This document shows positions 26,047 through 34,763 of a stretch of 64,000 nucleotides of DNA, piece after piece. The notes under the pieces were generated by a model. It ran no database searches. It was not told the DNA's origin and was given only the letters and a program-made list of their open reading frames with translations. Numbering within the stretch: the first letter of the stretch is position 1; each line of letters starts with the position of its first letter. Origin of the DNA: Rubrivivax sp. (GTDB taxonomy: Bacteria; Pseudomonadota; Gammaproteobacteria; Burkholderiales; Burkholderiaceae_C); NCBI GenBank assembly GCA_020248915.1, contig JADCGP010000011.1:124001-188000 (forward strand). Direction: 5' to 3'. Both the position numbers and the translations under genes were made by a program.

Positions 26047-29000
26047 ATGGACGCCACCGACGCGGCCCTGCGCCGGGACCGGCTCGACGGACTGCTGGCG
26101 ATGACGCAGCCGGGGCTGCCGCCGGAGCGGCGCGAGCCCTTCGCCGGCTTCGCCGCCGCGTGTTTCGACCAGCTCGACGCCGACGACCTGGCCGAGACCC
26201 GGCTCGAGGACCTGGCCGGTGCGCTGCTGTCGCACTGGCAGTTCGGTGCCCAGCGCGCGGGCGACGCGCCCAAGGTGCGCGCGCTGTCGCCCACGCTGCC
26301 GGCGGATGGCTGGTCGTCGCGCCACAGCGTCGTCGAGGTCGTCAACGACGACATGCCCTTCCTGGTCGACTCGACGGCCATCGAGATCAACCGCCAGGGG
26401 TTGACGCTGCACCGGATCGTGCACCCGGTGTTCGCGGTGCGCCGGGACGGCTCCGGTGCGCTGCTTGCGCTGGCGTCCCCGGCGCAGGAGCCCGACTGGC
26501 CGCGCGAGAGCTGGATGCACATCGAGGTCGACCGGCTCGTCGACGGCGAGCAGCGCGCCGCGCTCGTGACGGGCATCGAGAAGGTGCTCGGCGAGGTGCG
26601 TGCCGCCGTGGCCGACTGGCCCGGCATGGCGGCGCGGCTGCGCGAGGCGGTCGACGAGCTTGCGCGGCCCCCGGCCGCTCTGCCGGCCGATGCCGCCGCC
26701 GAGAGCCGCGCCTTCCTCGAGTGGCTGGCGCAGGACCACCTGGTGCTGCTCGGCTACCGCCGGCACGACCTGCTGCCTCACGCCGGGGAGGGCGGCGCGC
26801 TGGCGCTGCGGCTGGTGCCGGGCAGCGGGCTCGGCGTGCTGCGCGAGCGCGACGAGGAGCGCGCGGCGCCCTCGTGGTGGCCGCTGCCGGCGGCCGCGCG
26901 CGCGCTGGCCGAGGCATCGCTGCCGGTGGTCGTCGTGACCAAGGCCAACACGCGCAGCACGATCCACCGCCCCGGCTACACCGACTACATCGGCGTCAAG
27001 CGCTACGACGCCGCCGGCCGCGTCGTCGGCGAGCACCGCTTCCTCGGGCTGTTCACGTCCACCGCCTACTCGGCGCGCGTGGCCGAGACGCCGCTGCTGC
27101 GCGGCAAGGTCGGCGCCATCGCCGCCCGCGCCGGCCTGCCTCCGGGCGGGCACCGGGCCAAGGCGCTCGCGCACATTCTCGAGACCTACCCGCGCGACGA
27201 CCTGTTCCAGATCGGCGACGACGAGCTCTACGAGACCGCGCTCGGCATCCTCGCGCTCGGCGACCGGCAGCGCCTGCGGCTGTTCGTGCGCCGCGACCCC
27301 TTCGACCGCTTCGTCTCCTGCCTGCTGTACGTGCCGCGCGAGAGCTACGCCACCGAGCTGAGGCTGAAGTGCCAGCGCATCCTGATGCAGGCCTTCGGCG
27401 GCACCTCGGCCGAGTTCGACGTGCTGCTCGGCGAGGGCGCGCTGGCCCGGCTGCACTTCGTCATCCGCACCGGGCCGTCCGCGGTGCCCGAGGGCGGCCT
27501 CGACCGCAAGGCGCTCGAAGCGCAGCTGGCGCAGGCCGCGCGGCGCTGGACCGACCAGCTGCGCGACGCGCTGGTCGACGCCGAGGGCGAGGCGCGCGGC
27601 CTGGAGCTGTTCAAGCGCTGGGCGGCCGCGCTGCCGGCCGACTACCGCGAGCGCGTGCCCGCGCGCGCCGCGGTGGCCGACGTCGCGCGGCTGGCGCGGC
27701 TGTCCCCGGCGCAGCCGGTCGCGCTCGCGATGTACCGGCCGCTCGGCGCCGAGCCGCAGGCCTGGGGCTTCAAGGTCTGCCTTCGCGGCGCCTCGCTGGT
27801 GCTGTCCGACAGCTTGCCGATGCTCGAGCGGATGGGCGTGCGCGTGATGGGCGAGCAGAGCCACCGCGTCGTCGACGGCGACGTGGTGATCTCGATGCAC
27901 GACTTCGAGCTGCGGGCACCGGTGGCCGAGGACGCCGAGCCCGCCGAGGTGGCGCGCCTGTTCGAGGATGCCTTCGCGCGCGTGTTCGACGGCAGCGTCG
28001 AGAACGACGACTTCAACCGGCTCGTGCTGCGTGCGTCGCTGCCGGCCGACGAGGTGGCCGTGCTGCGCGCCTATGCGCGCTATTGCCGCCAGATCGGCTT
28101 CGCGCTGAGCCAGTCGGCGATCGAGGCGGCGCTGGCCGCGCAGCCGCGCATCGCGCGGATGCTGGTGCAGTTGTTCAAGCTGCGGCTGTCGCCCCGGGAG
28201 CACGACGCCGACGGCGCGGCCGCGCAGGTGCGCGCGGTCGAGCAGGCGCTCGAGAAGGTGGGCAACCTGTCCGAGGACCGCGTGCTTCGCCAGCTGCTCG
28301 GCCTGGTGCTGGCCACGCTGCGGACGAACTTCTGGCGCACCGGGTCCGGCCACTCGGGGGCACCCGGGCCGCGCCGCGGCTTCCTCAGCCTGAAGTTCGA
28401 CTGCGCCCGCGTGCCCGGGCTGCCCGAGCCGCGGCCGCTGTACGAGATCTTCGTCTGCTCCCCGCGCTTCGAGGGCGTGCACCTGCGCGGTGGCAAGGTG
28501 GCGCGCGGCGGCCTGCGCTGGAGCGACCGCCCGGAGGACTACCGCACCGAGGTGCTGGGCCTGGTCAAGGCGCAGATGGTGAAGAACACCGTCATCGTGC
28601 CGGTGGGCAGCAAGGGCGGCTTCGTGCTGAAGAAGGCGCCGCCCGCCTCCGAGCGCGACGCCTGGCTGCAGGAGGGCATCGCCTGCTACCAGGACTACCT
28701 GCGCGGCCTGCTCGACCTGACCGACAACCGAGTCGGCGACCGCGTCGTGCCACCGCCGCTGGTGGTGCGTCACGATGGCGACGACCCCTACCTGGTGGTC
28801 GCGGCCGACAAGGGCACGGCCACCTTCAGCGACCACGCCAATGCCATCAGCGCCGAGTACGGGCACTGGCTGGGCGACGCCTTCGCCTCGGGCGGCAGCG
28901 TCGGCTACGACCACAAGGAGATGGGGATCACCGCGCGCGGCGCCTGGGAGAGCGTCAAGCGCCACTTCCGCGAGCGCGGGGTCGACATCCAGCGCACTCC

Positions 29001-30885
29001 GTTCACGGTGGCCGGCATCGGCGACATGTCGGGCGACGTGTTCGGCAACGGCATGCTGCTGTCGCCGCAGATCCGGCTGGTGGCGGCCTTCGACCACCGC
29101 CACGTCTTCCTCGACCCCGACCCCGACCCGGCGGTCTCGCTGCAGGAGCGCAGGCGGCTGTTCGCGCTGCCGCGCTCGAGCTGGGCCGACTACGACGCGC
29201 GGCTGATCTCGGCCGGGGGCGGCGTCTGGAGTCGCAGCGAGAAGAGCGTGCCGGTCTCCCGGCAGGCTCGGGCCGCGCTCGGCATCGACTCCGACGCCGC
29301 CGACCTGCGGTTGACGCCCGCCGAGCTGATCTCGGCGATCCTGAAGGCACCGGTCGACCTGCTCTACAACGGCGGCATCGGCACCTACGTCAAGGCCAGC
29401 ACCGAGCAGCACGCCGACGCGGGCGACCGCGCGAACGACGCGGTGCGCGTCGACGGGCGCGAGCTGCGCTGCAAGGTGGTCGGCGAGGGCGGCAACCTCG
29501 GCTTCACGCAGCGCGGGCGCATCGAGGCCGCGCTGGCCGGCGTCGGCCTGAACACCGACGCGATCGACAACTCCGCCGGCGTCGACACCTCGGACCACGA
29601 GGTCAACATCAAGATCCTGCTCGGCCTGGCCATCGCCGACGGCGAGATGACCGAGAAGCAGCGCAACACGCTGCTGGCGGAGATGACCGACGAGGTGGCC
29701 GCGCTGGTGCTGCGCGACAACGTCTTCCAGACGCAGTGCCTGAGCATCACCAACCGGCTCGGGCCGCGGCTGCTCGAGCAGGAGGCCCGCTTCATCCGCT
29801 TCCTCGAGAAGCAGGGGCGGCTGAACCGGGCCCTCGAGTTCCTGCCCAGCGACGACCGGATCGCCGAGCGCAAGGCGGCTGGCGGCCGGCTGACGACGCC
29901 CGAGCGCGCGGTGCTGCTGGCCTACTGCAAGATGTGGCTGTTCGACGAGATCCTGGCCTCCGAGCTGCCCGAGGACCCGTGGATCGGCAGCGCGCTGGCG
30001 CGCTACTTCCCGGCCACGCTGCGCGAGCGCGCGGGGGCGTGGATCCCGCGCCACCCGCTGCGGCGCGAGATCGTCGCGACGCACGTGCTCAACAGCATGG
30101 TCAACCGCGTCGGCGCCACCTTCGTCCACCGCATCGGCGAGATCACCGGCGCCAGGCCGGCGCAGGTCGTGCGGGCCTACCTGCTGGCGCGCGAGGTGCT
30201 CGGCCTGGTGGCGCTGTGGCAGCAGGTCGAGGCGCTGGACCACGTCGTGCCCGATGCGCTGCAGGCCGAGTTGCTGATCCACGAGGGCTGGCTGACGTCG
30301 CGTGCGACGACGTGGTTCCTGCGCTCGCCGCGCCTGGCCGAGCCGATGGCGCCCGTGATCGAGCGCCTTGCGGCAGCGGTCCAGGCGCTGGCGGCGCGTC
30401 TCGCGCCGGCGGCCAGCAAGTCGGCGCTCGCGGTCGGCTGGATGGGCGCCGGCGTGCCGGCGGCGCTGGCGACCCGCGTGGCGAGCGCCGAGGGGCTGCT
30501 CGACGCGCTGGACATCGCCGAGGTGGCCGATGCCAGCGGGCGCGCGTTCGACGAGGTCTGCGAGGTGCACGCCGGGGTCGGCGAGCGGCTCGGTCTGGCC
30601 CGCCTGCGGGTGCAGATCGACGGCCTGTCGGGCGACGGCTACTGGGCCGGCCGCGCGAAGGCCGCCCTCGGCGACGATCTCGCGGCGCTGCGCTGCGAGC
30701 TTGCGCGGCAGGTGCTCGCCGGCGGCGGTGCCGGTGCCCCGCCTGCGGCGCTCGACGCCTGGGAGCGCGCGCGGGGTGCCGGGCTCGAGCGGTCACGGCG
30801 GCTGCTGGCCGACCTCGCCGACGCCCGGCAGCCCGACCTGGCGATGCTGTCGGTGGCGCTGCGCGAACTGCGGTCCCTGGCCTGA
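26047..30885 (+). CDS. NAD-specific glutamate dehydrogenase, large type
   Basis: A 1612-residue cytosolic enzyme of the L-GDH type, which oxidatively deaminates glutamate to 2-oxoglutarate with NAD+. Length matches the large bacterial class (about 1600 aa). The N-terminal half contains ACT-like regulatory segments; the catalytic core (about 790-1250) shows GGKVARGGLRWSDRPEDYRTEVLGL, VPVGSKGGFV, GVDIQ-to-GDMSGDVFGNGML and LYNGGIGTYVK. The start ATG follows GAGGAG; upstream in-frame sequence belongs to the SDR gene end. It would work in glutamate catabolism, opposite to the glnA route encoded later in the window. The same-strand genes after it concern acyl-CoA metabolism. A long minus-strand ORF inside it is a codon-bias shadow. 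Confidence 0.95.
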   Translation: MDATDAALRRDRLDGLLAMTQPGLPPERREPFAGFAAACFDQLDADDLAETRLEDLAGALLSHWQFGAQRAGDAPKVRALSPTLPADGWSSRHSVVEVVNDDMPFLVDSTAIEINRQGLTLHRIVHPVFAVRRDGSGALLALASPAQEPDWPRESWMHIEVDRLVDGEQRAALVTGIEKVLGEVRAAVADWPGMAARLREAVDELARPPAALPADAAAESRAFLEWLAQDHLVLLGYRRHDLLPHAGEGGALALRLVPGSGLGVLRERDEERAAPSWWPLPAAARALAEASLPVVVVTKANTRSTIHRPGYTDYIGVKRYDAAGRVVGEHRFLGLFTSTAYSARVAETPLLRGKVGAIAARAGLPPGGHRAKALAHILETYPRDDLFQIGDDELYETALGILALGDRQRLRLFVRRDPFDRFVSCLLYVPRESYATELRLKCQRILMQAFGGTSAEFDVLLGEGALARLHFVIRTGPSAVPEGGLDRKALEAQLAQAARRWTDQLRDALVDAEGEARGLELFKRWAAALPADYRERVPARAAVADVARLARLSPAQPVALAMYRPLGAEPQAWGFKVCLRGASLVLSDSLPMLERMGVRVMGEQSHRVVDGDVVISMHDFELRAPVAEDAEPAEVARLFEDAFARVFDGSVENDDFNRLVLRASLPADEVAVLRAYARYCRQIGFALSQSAIEAALAAQPRIARMLVQLFKLRLSPREHDADGAAAQVRAVEQALEKVGNLSEDRVLRQLLGLVLATLRTNFWRTGSGHSGAPGPRRGFLSLKFDCARVPGLPEPRPLYEIFVCSPRFEGVHLRGGKVARGGLRWSDRPEDYRTEVLGLVKAQMVKNTVIVPVGSKGGFVLKKAPPASERDAWLQEGIACYQDYLRGLLDLTDNRVGDRVVPPPLVVRHDGDDPYLVVAADKGTATFSDHANAISAEYGHWLGDAFASGGSVGYDHKEMGITARGAWESVKRHFRERGVDIQRTPFTVAGIGDMSGDVFGNGMLLSPQIRLVAAFDHRHVFLDPDPDPAVSLQERRRLFALPRSSWADYDARLISAGGGVWSRSEKSVPVSRQARAALGIDSDAADLRLTPAELISAILKAPVDLLYNGGIGTYVKASTEQHADAGDRANDAVRVDGRELRCKVVGEGGNLGFTQRGRIEAALAGVGLNTDAIDNSAGVDTSDHEVNIKILLGLAIADGEMTEKQRNTLLAEMTDEVAALVLRDNVFQTQCLSITNRLGPRLLEQEARFIRFLEKQGRLNRALEFLPSDDRIAERKAAGGRLTTPERAVLLAYCKMWLFDEILASELPEDPWIGSALARYFPATLRERAGAWIPRHPLRREIVATHVLNSMVNRVGATFVHRIGEITGARPAQVVRAYLLAREVLGLVALWQQVEALDHVVPDALQAELLIHEGWLTSRATTWFLRSPRLAEPMAPVIERLAAAVQALAARLAPAASKSALAVGWMGAGVPAALATRVASAEGLLDALDIAEVADASGRAFDEVCEVHAGVGERLGLARLRVQIDGLSGDGYWAGRAKAALGDDLAALRCELARQVLAGGGAGAPPAALDAWERARGAGLERSRRLLADLADARQPDLAMLSVALRELRSLA

Positions 30886-30909
30886 ACGGCCGAACCCGAG
30901 GAGGAGGCG

Positions 30910-31119
30910 ATGGAAGGTTCCGTGCTCCATGTCTTGCTGGGCGTCGTGGTCGTCGCCGCGGCCGGCCTGTTCGTGCGGGCGGCGCTGCGCGGCGGCAACG
31001 CGATCCGCCGCCAGGGCGACCGCCAGCGCGACCGCATGCGCGCCGAGGGTGCCGCGGCCCGCGCTGCCGCGGCCGCGGCCGCGGCGGCCGCCGACGGCCG
31101 GGCCGGGGAGGCGCCGTGA
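30910..31119 (+). CDS. Small single-span membrane protein
   Basis: A 69-residue protein with one hydrophobic segment (VLHVLLGVVVVAAAGLFVRAAL) and a basic then alanine-rich cytoplasmic tail ([24 protein letters not shown]). GAGGAGG just upstream of the ATG is a strong ribosome binding site, and its TGA overlaps the GTG of the acyl-CoA ligase gene, so it is very likely translated and coupled to that gene. No family is recognised. It may be a small membrane tether or regulator; there is no direct evidence for either. Confidence 0.65.
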   Translation: MEGSVLHVLLGVVVVAAAGLFVRAALRGGNAIRRQGDRQRDRMRAEGAAARAAAAAAAAAADGRAGEAP

Positions 31120-32765
31120 CGGGCATCTACGACCGCGACCTCGACCGCAACGCGGCCAACTTCGTGCCGCTGACGCCGGTGAGCTTCGTCGAGCGCAGCG
31201 CCGAGGTCTTCGGTGACCTGCCGGCAGTGGTGCATGGCGAGCGCCGCTACACCTGGGCCCAGGTCCGCGAGCGCTCGGCACGCCTGGCAGCGGCGCTGGC
31301 CGCGCACGGCGTCGGCCGCGGCACGACGGTGAGCGCGATGCTGGCCAACACGCCCGAGATGGTCGAGGCGCACTATGCGGTGCCGGCGCTCGGCGCCGTG
31401 CTCAACACCCTCAACACCCGGCTCGATGCGCCGCTGCTGGCCTGGCAGATGAACCACTGCGAGGCCGCGGTGCTGATCACCGACCGCGAGTTCGCGCCCA
31501 CCATCTCCGCGGCGCTGGCGATCCTGCGCGAGCAGCACGGACGCTCGCCGCTGGTCGTCGACGTCTGCGATGCCGAGTACGCGGGGCCGGGCGACCGGGT
31601 CGGCAGCGTCGAGTACGAGGCGCTGCTGGCCGAGCACGACCCGCTGGCCCGGCTGGCCGGGCCGGCCGACGAGTGGGACGCGATCGCCGTCAGCTACACC
31701 AGCGGCACCACCGGCGACCCCAAGGGCGTCGTCACCCACCACCGCGGCGCCTACCTCAACGCCGTCTGCAACGCCGTCACCTGGAACCTGCCGCACTTCG
31801 CGCGCTATCTGTGGACGCTGCCGATGTTCCACTGCAACGGCTGGTGCTTCCCGTGGACGGTGGCGATGGTCGGCGGCACCCACGTCTGCCTGCGCCGGGT
31901 CGAGGCGCAGGCCATCCTCGAGGCGATGCGCGCGCACGGCGTGACGCACTACTGCGCGGCGCCGATCGTGCACAACCTGATCCTCAACGCGCCCGAGCCG
32001 CTGCGCGCCGGCATCGCGCAGACGGTGCACGGCATGGTGGCCGGCGCTGCGCCGCCGGCCGCGATGATCGAGGGCATGGCGCGGATCGGCTTCCGCATCA
32101 CCCACGTCTACGGCCTGACCGAGGTCTACGGGCCGGCCAGCGTGGCCGTGCAGCGCGAGGCCTGGGCCGGGGCCTCGCTGTCGGAGCAGACGCGCCTGAA
32201 CGGGCGCCAGGGCGTGCGCTACGTCCTGCAGGAAGGCATGACCGTGATGGACCCGGAGGCCATGACCGAGGTGCCCGCCGACGGCGCCACGATGGGCGAG
32301 ATCATGTTCCGCGGCAACATCGTGATGAAGGGCTACCTGAAGAACCCGGCCGCCACCGGCAAGGCCTTCGAAGGCGGCTGGTTCCGCACCGGCGACCTGG
32401 CCGTGCTCGAGCCCGACCGCTACGCGAAGATCAAGGACCGCAGCAAGGACATCATCATCTCGGGCGGCGAGAACATCAGCTCGCTGGAGGTCGAGGACGC
32501 CCTGTACCGGCATCCGGCCGTGCTGGCCTGCGCGGTGGTGGCGCGGCCCGACCCGAAGTGGGGCGAGACGCCGCTGGCCTACGTCGAGACCAAGACCGGG
32601 GCGGAGGTGACGGCCGCGGAGCTGATCGCGCACTGCCGCTCGCTGCTCGCCGGCTACAAGGTGCCGCGCGAGGTGCGCTTCGAGACCATCCCCAAGACCA
32701 GCACCGGCAAGATCCAGAAGTTCCAGCTGCGCGAGCGCGCGCGAAGCGCCTCGGCCATCGAGTGA
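31116..32765 (+). CDS. Acyl-CoA synthetase (AlkK/medium-chain type, AMP-forming)
   Basis: A 549-residue adenylate-forming ligase that activates a carboxylic acid to its CoA thioester. The ATP-binding P-loop SYTSGTTGDPKG, the VYGLTEVYGP motif, WFRTGDLAVLEPDRYAKIKDRSKD and the catalytic lysine in PKTSTGKIQKF are all intact. N-terminal IYDRDLDRNAANFVPLTP resembles medium-chain fatty acid ligases of the AlkK group, so a fatty acid is the probable substrate. It starts at GTG overlapping the stop of the small membrane protein (GTGA), and the hydratase gene follows after 10 nt. Confidence 0.92.
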   Translation: MTGIYDRDLDRNAANFVPLTPVSFVERSAEVFGDLPAVVHGERRYTWAQVRERSARLAAALAAHGVGRGTTVSAMLANTPEMVEAHYAVPALGAVLNTLNTRLDAPLLAWQMNHCEAAVLITDREFAPTISAALAILREQHGRSPLVVDVCDAEYAGPGDRVGSVEYEALLAEHDPLARLAGPADEWDAIAVSYTSGTTGDPKGVVTHHRGAYLNAVCNAVTWNLPHFARYLWTLPMFHCNGWCFPWTVAMVGGTHVCLRRVEAQAILEAMRAHGVTHYCAAPIVHNLILNAPEPLRAGIAQTVHGMVAGAAPPAAMIEGMARIGFRITHVYGLTEVYGPASVAVQREAWAGASLSEQTRLNGRQGVRYVLQEGMTVMDPEAMTEVPADGATMGEIMFRGNIVMKGYLKNPAATGKAFEGGWFRTGDLAVLEPDRYAKIKDRSKDIIISGGENISSLEVEDALYRHPAVLACAVVARPDPKWGETPLAYVETKTGAEVTAAELIAHCRSLLAGYKVPREVRFETIPKTSTGKIQKFQLRERARSASAIE

Positions 32766-32775
32766 GGAGTCGGCG

Positions 32776-33567
32776 ATGAACCCGGACACCGACAACGAAC
32801 CCCCGGTGACGAGCCGCCGGGACGGGCGCGGCGTCGTCACGCTGACGCTCAACCGCCCGCAGGCGTTCAACGCGTTGTCCGAGGCCCTGCTGGAGGTGCT
32901 GCAGGCGGCGCTGGACCGCGTGGCCTCCGACGAGGGCGTGCGCGTGGTCGTCATCGCCGGGGCGGGGCGCGCGTTCTGCGCCGGGCACGACTTGAAGGAG
33001 ATGCGGGCCCGGCCGTCGCTCGACTACTACCAGCGCCTGTTCGCGCAGTGCGGGCGGATGATGATGACCGTCCAGCGCCTGCCCGTGCCGGTGATCGCGC
33101 GCGTGCACGGCATCGCCACCGCCGCCGGTTGCCAGCTGGTGGCGATGTGCGACCTCGCGGTGGCCGCGCGCGAGGCGCGCTTCGCCGTCAGCGGCGTCAA
33201 CCTGGGGCTGTTCTGCAGCACGCCCAGCGTGGCGCTGTCGCGCAACCTGTCGCGCAAGGCCGCCTTCGAGATGCTCGCCACCGGCGACTTCATCAGCGCC
33301 GAGCAGGCGCTGGCCAAGGGGCTCGTCAACCGCGTGGTCGACGCCGGGGCGCTCGACACCGAGGTCGATGCGCTGGCCGAGCGCATCTGCGCCAAGCCGC
33401 GCGTGGCACTGGCGCTCGGCAAGCAGCTCTTCTACCGCCAGCTCGAGCACGGCATCGAGGCCGCCTACGACGACGCGGCTGCCACGATGGCCTGCAACAT
33501 GATGGACGCCAGCGCGCTCGAGGGCGTCCAGGCCTTCATCGACAAGAGGCCGCCGGACTGGGGCTGA
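32776..33567 (+). CDS. Enoyl-CoA hydratase-like protein, ECHDC3 type, catalytic Glu residues absent
   Basis: A 263-residue crotonase-fold protein. The oxyanion-hole segments are present (RAFCAGHDLKEM and GIATAAGCQLVAMCD), but the two glutamates used by true hydratases are not: the first is Gln in GCQLVA and the second position lies in GVNLGLFCSTPSVAL. These are exactly the features of the ECHDC3 branch, whose reaction is not established. Hydration of enoyl-CoA by the usual mechanism is therefore unlikely. GAGGAG-like sequence (GAGGAGTCGGCG) precedes the ATG. It is in one run with the acyl-CoA ligase (10-nt gap) and the YiiX-type peptidase (25-nt gap). Confidence 0.85.
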   Translation: MNPDTDNEPPVTSRRDGRGVVTLTLNRPQAFNALSEALLEVLQAALDRVASDEGVRVVVIAGAGRAFCAGHDLKEMRARPSLDYYQRLFAQCGRMMMTVQRLPVPVIARVHGIATAAGCQLVAMCDLAVAAREARFAVSGVNLGLFCSTPSVALSRNLSRKAAFEMLATGDFISAEQALAKGLVNRVVDAGALDTEVDALAERICAKPRVALALGKQLFYRQLEHGIEAAYDDAAATMACNMMDASALEGVQAFIDKRPPDWG

Positions 33568-33592
33568 CGGCCCGCCGGCCGCATCGACGCCG

Positions 33593-34183
33593 ATGGCCGC
33601 CCCGGTCACCAAGCGCCAGATCCGTGCCCTCGACGTGCTCGCCTACGAGGGCGTGCGCTCCGAGCTGCGCTCGGGCGACCTCGTGTTCTGCTCGGGCAGC
33701 TATGCGCTGTCGGGCCTGATCCAGAAGTTCACCCGCTCGGTCTGGAGCCACGTCGGCATCGTCCACGTCGATGAACGGCTGGGACGGGTGTTCGTGCTCG
33801 AGAGCGAGGCCGGCATCGGCGTGCGCCTGGTGCCGGTGAGCAAGTACCTGCGCGACTACCACGGCCGCCGCCGCCCCTACCGCGGCGAGATCGTCGTCGC
33901 GCGCGTCGCGCCCGCGCTCGGCGAGCATCAGGTGCGCGAGGCGGTGAGCTTCGGCATGGACCTGCTGACGCGGCCCTACGACAACTTCGAGATCCTGCGC
34001 ATCGCCACCCGCATCCTGTTCCGCAAGGGCCGGCGCGTGCGCGACCGCAAGTTCATCTGCAGCGAGCTCGTCGACGAGTGCTTCCGGGCTGCCGGCATCC
34101 GCTTCCGGCACGCCGACAACTTCATCAGCCCCGACGACATCTGGCGCGACGACATCGTGGCGCTGCGCGCGCGGATCCTGTGA
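33593..34183 (+). CDS. YiiX/YebB-like NlpC/P60-superfamily cysteine hydrolase
   Basis: A 196-residue protein of the circularly permuted papain-like group (C92/DUF830). The early GDLVFCSG segment precedes the conserved His in SVWSHVGIVH, and the nucleophilic Cys lies late in KFICSELVDECFRAAG, the permuted order typical of this family. No signal peptide, so cytoplasmic. Members hydrolyse amide or ester bonds in lipid or peptide conjugates, but no substrate is known for this branch. It follows the hydratase gene closely and is probably the last gene of that operon. Confidence 0.83.
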   Translation: MAAPVTKRQIRALDVLAYEGVRSELRSGDLVFCSGSYALSGLIQKFTRSVWSHVGIVHVDERLGRVFVLESEAGIGVRLVPVSKYLRDYHGRRRPYRGEIVVARVAPALGEHQVREAVSFGMDLLTRPYDNFEILRIATRILFRKGRRVRDRKFICSELVDECFRAAGIRFRHADNFISPDDIWRDDIVALRARIL

Positions 34184-34342
34184 ACGGTGTCGTGTTCGGC
34201 CCCCGTTCGGCTGCCGGAAGCGCCGAACGGTCGGGCCCACTCGGCGCGTGGCGGCATCGCGTGGGTCGAGGCCGGCGGCGAGGTCGATGCCCGTGAGCGA
34301 AGCAGCCTTCGAGAGCGGGGCGGGCGGGTGCCTGGCGGTGCG

Positions 34343-34702
34343 ATGGATCCTGGGGGCCGGGGCCTGCCGGGTGTGGCGGCCGGCCAGACCTGGCAGACCG
34401 ACTACCGGGTCGGCGACCCGGCGTCGGGTGCCGACTTCCGGTGGACCGCCTCCGCGTCCGGACCGACCGAGATCGCAGTGCCTGCCGACCGCTTCGTGGT
34501 CTTCCTGATCCGGTACAGCAGGGTCGTCGCCCGCGCCCCGGGCGGCCGCATGCCGGGCGGCTATCGCGGGCCTGCGGAGGCGTGCGTGTGGCATGCCCCG
34601 GAACTGGGCCACGTCGTGCGCTTCGAGTTCGAGGCCCGCCCCCAGTTCTCGGCGCGCGAGCAGCAGGCGATCGAGCTGACCCGCATCGCGCGAGCGCCCT
34701 GA
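34343..34702 (+). CDS. Short hypothetical protein, possibly a gene remnant
   Basis: The last 105 residues (GQTWQTDYRVGDPASGADFRW ... CVWHAPELGHVVRFEFEARP) read as real protein and resemble the C-terminal part of periplasmic proteins that report a beta-structured repeat, but no N-terminal signal or upstream domain remains. The longer ORF from 34187 adds low-quality Arg/Gly-rich residues that look noncoding. I place the start at the ATG of MDPGGRGLPG (119 aa) without a ribosome binding site. It could be a truncated pseudogene. Confidence 0.35.
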   Translation: MDPGGRGLPGVAAGQTWQTDYRVGDPASGADFRWTASASGPTEIAVPADRFVVFLIRYSRVVARAPGGRMPGGYRGPAEACVWHAPELGHVVRFEFEARPQFSAREQQAIELTRIARAP

Positions 34703-34763
34703 AGGACAGGCGAACCCCGGGCTGCGACGGACGGCCTCTCGGCCTCCGGGTCCCCGCGGCGGT

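Noticed and set aside
25873-30570. 1565-aa open frame on the minus strand inside the GDH gene
   Set aside because: It is antisense to a clear NAD-glutamate dehydrogenase, is Arg/Gly/His/Val-rich and has no recognisable domain. Long antisense frames are expected at this GC content.
26160-32765. 2201-aa frame spanning GDH and the ligase
   Set aside because: Only the last 549 residues (acyl-CoA ligase from 31116) are real; the rest is the shadow frame of GDH.
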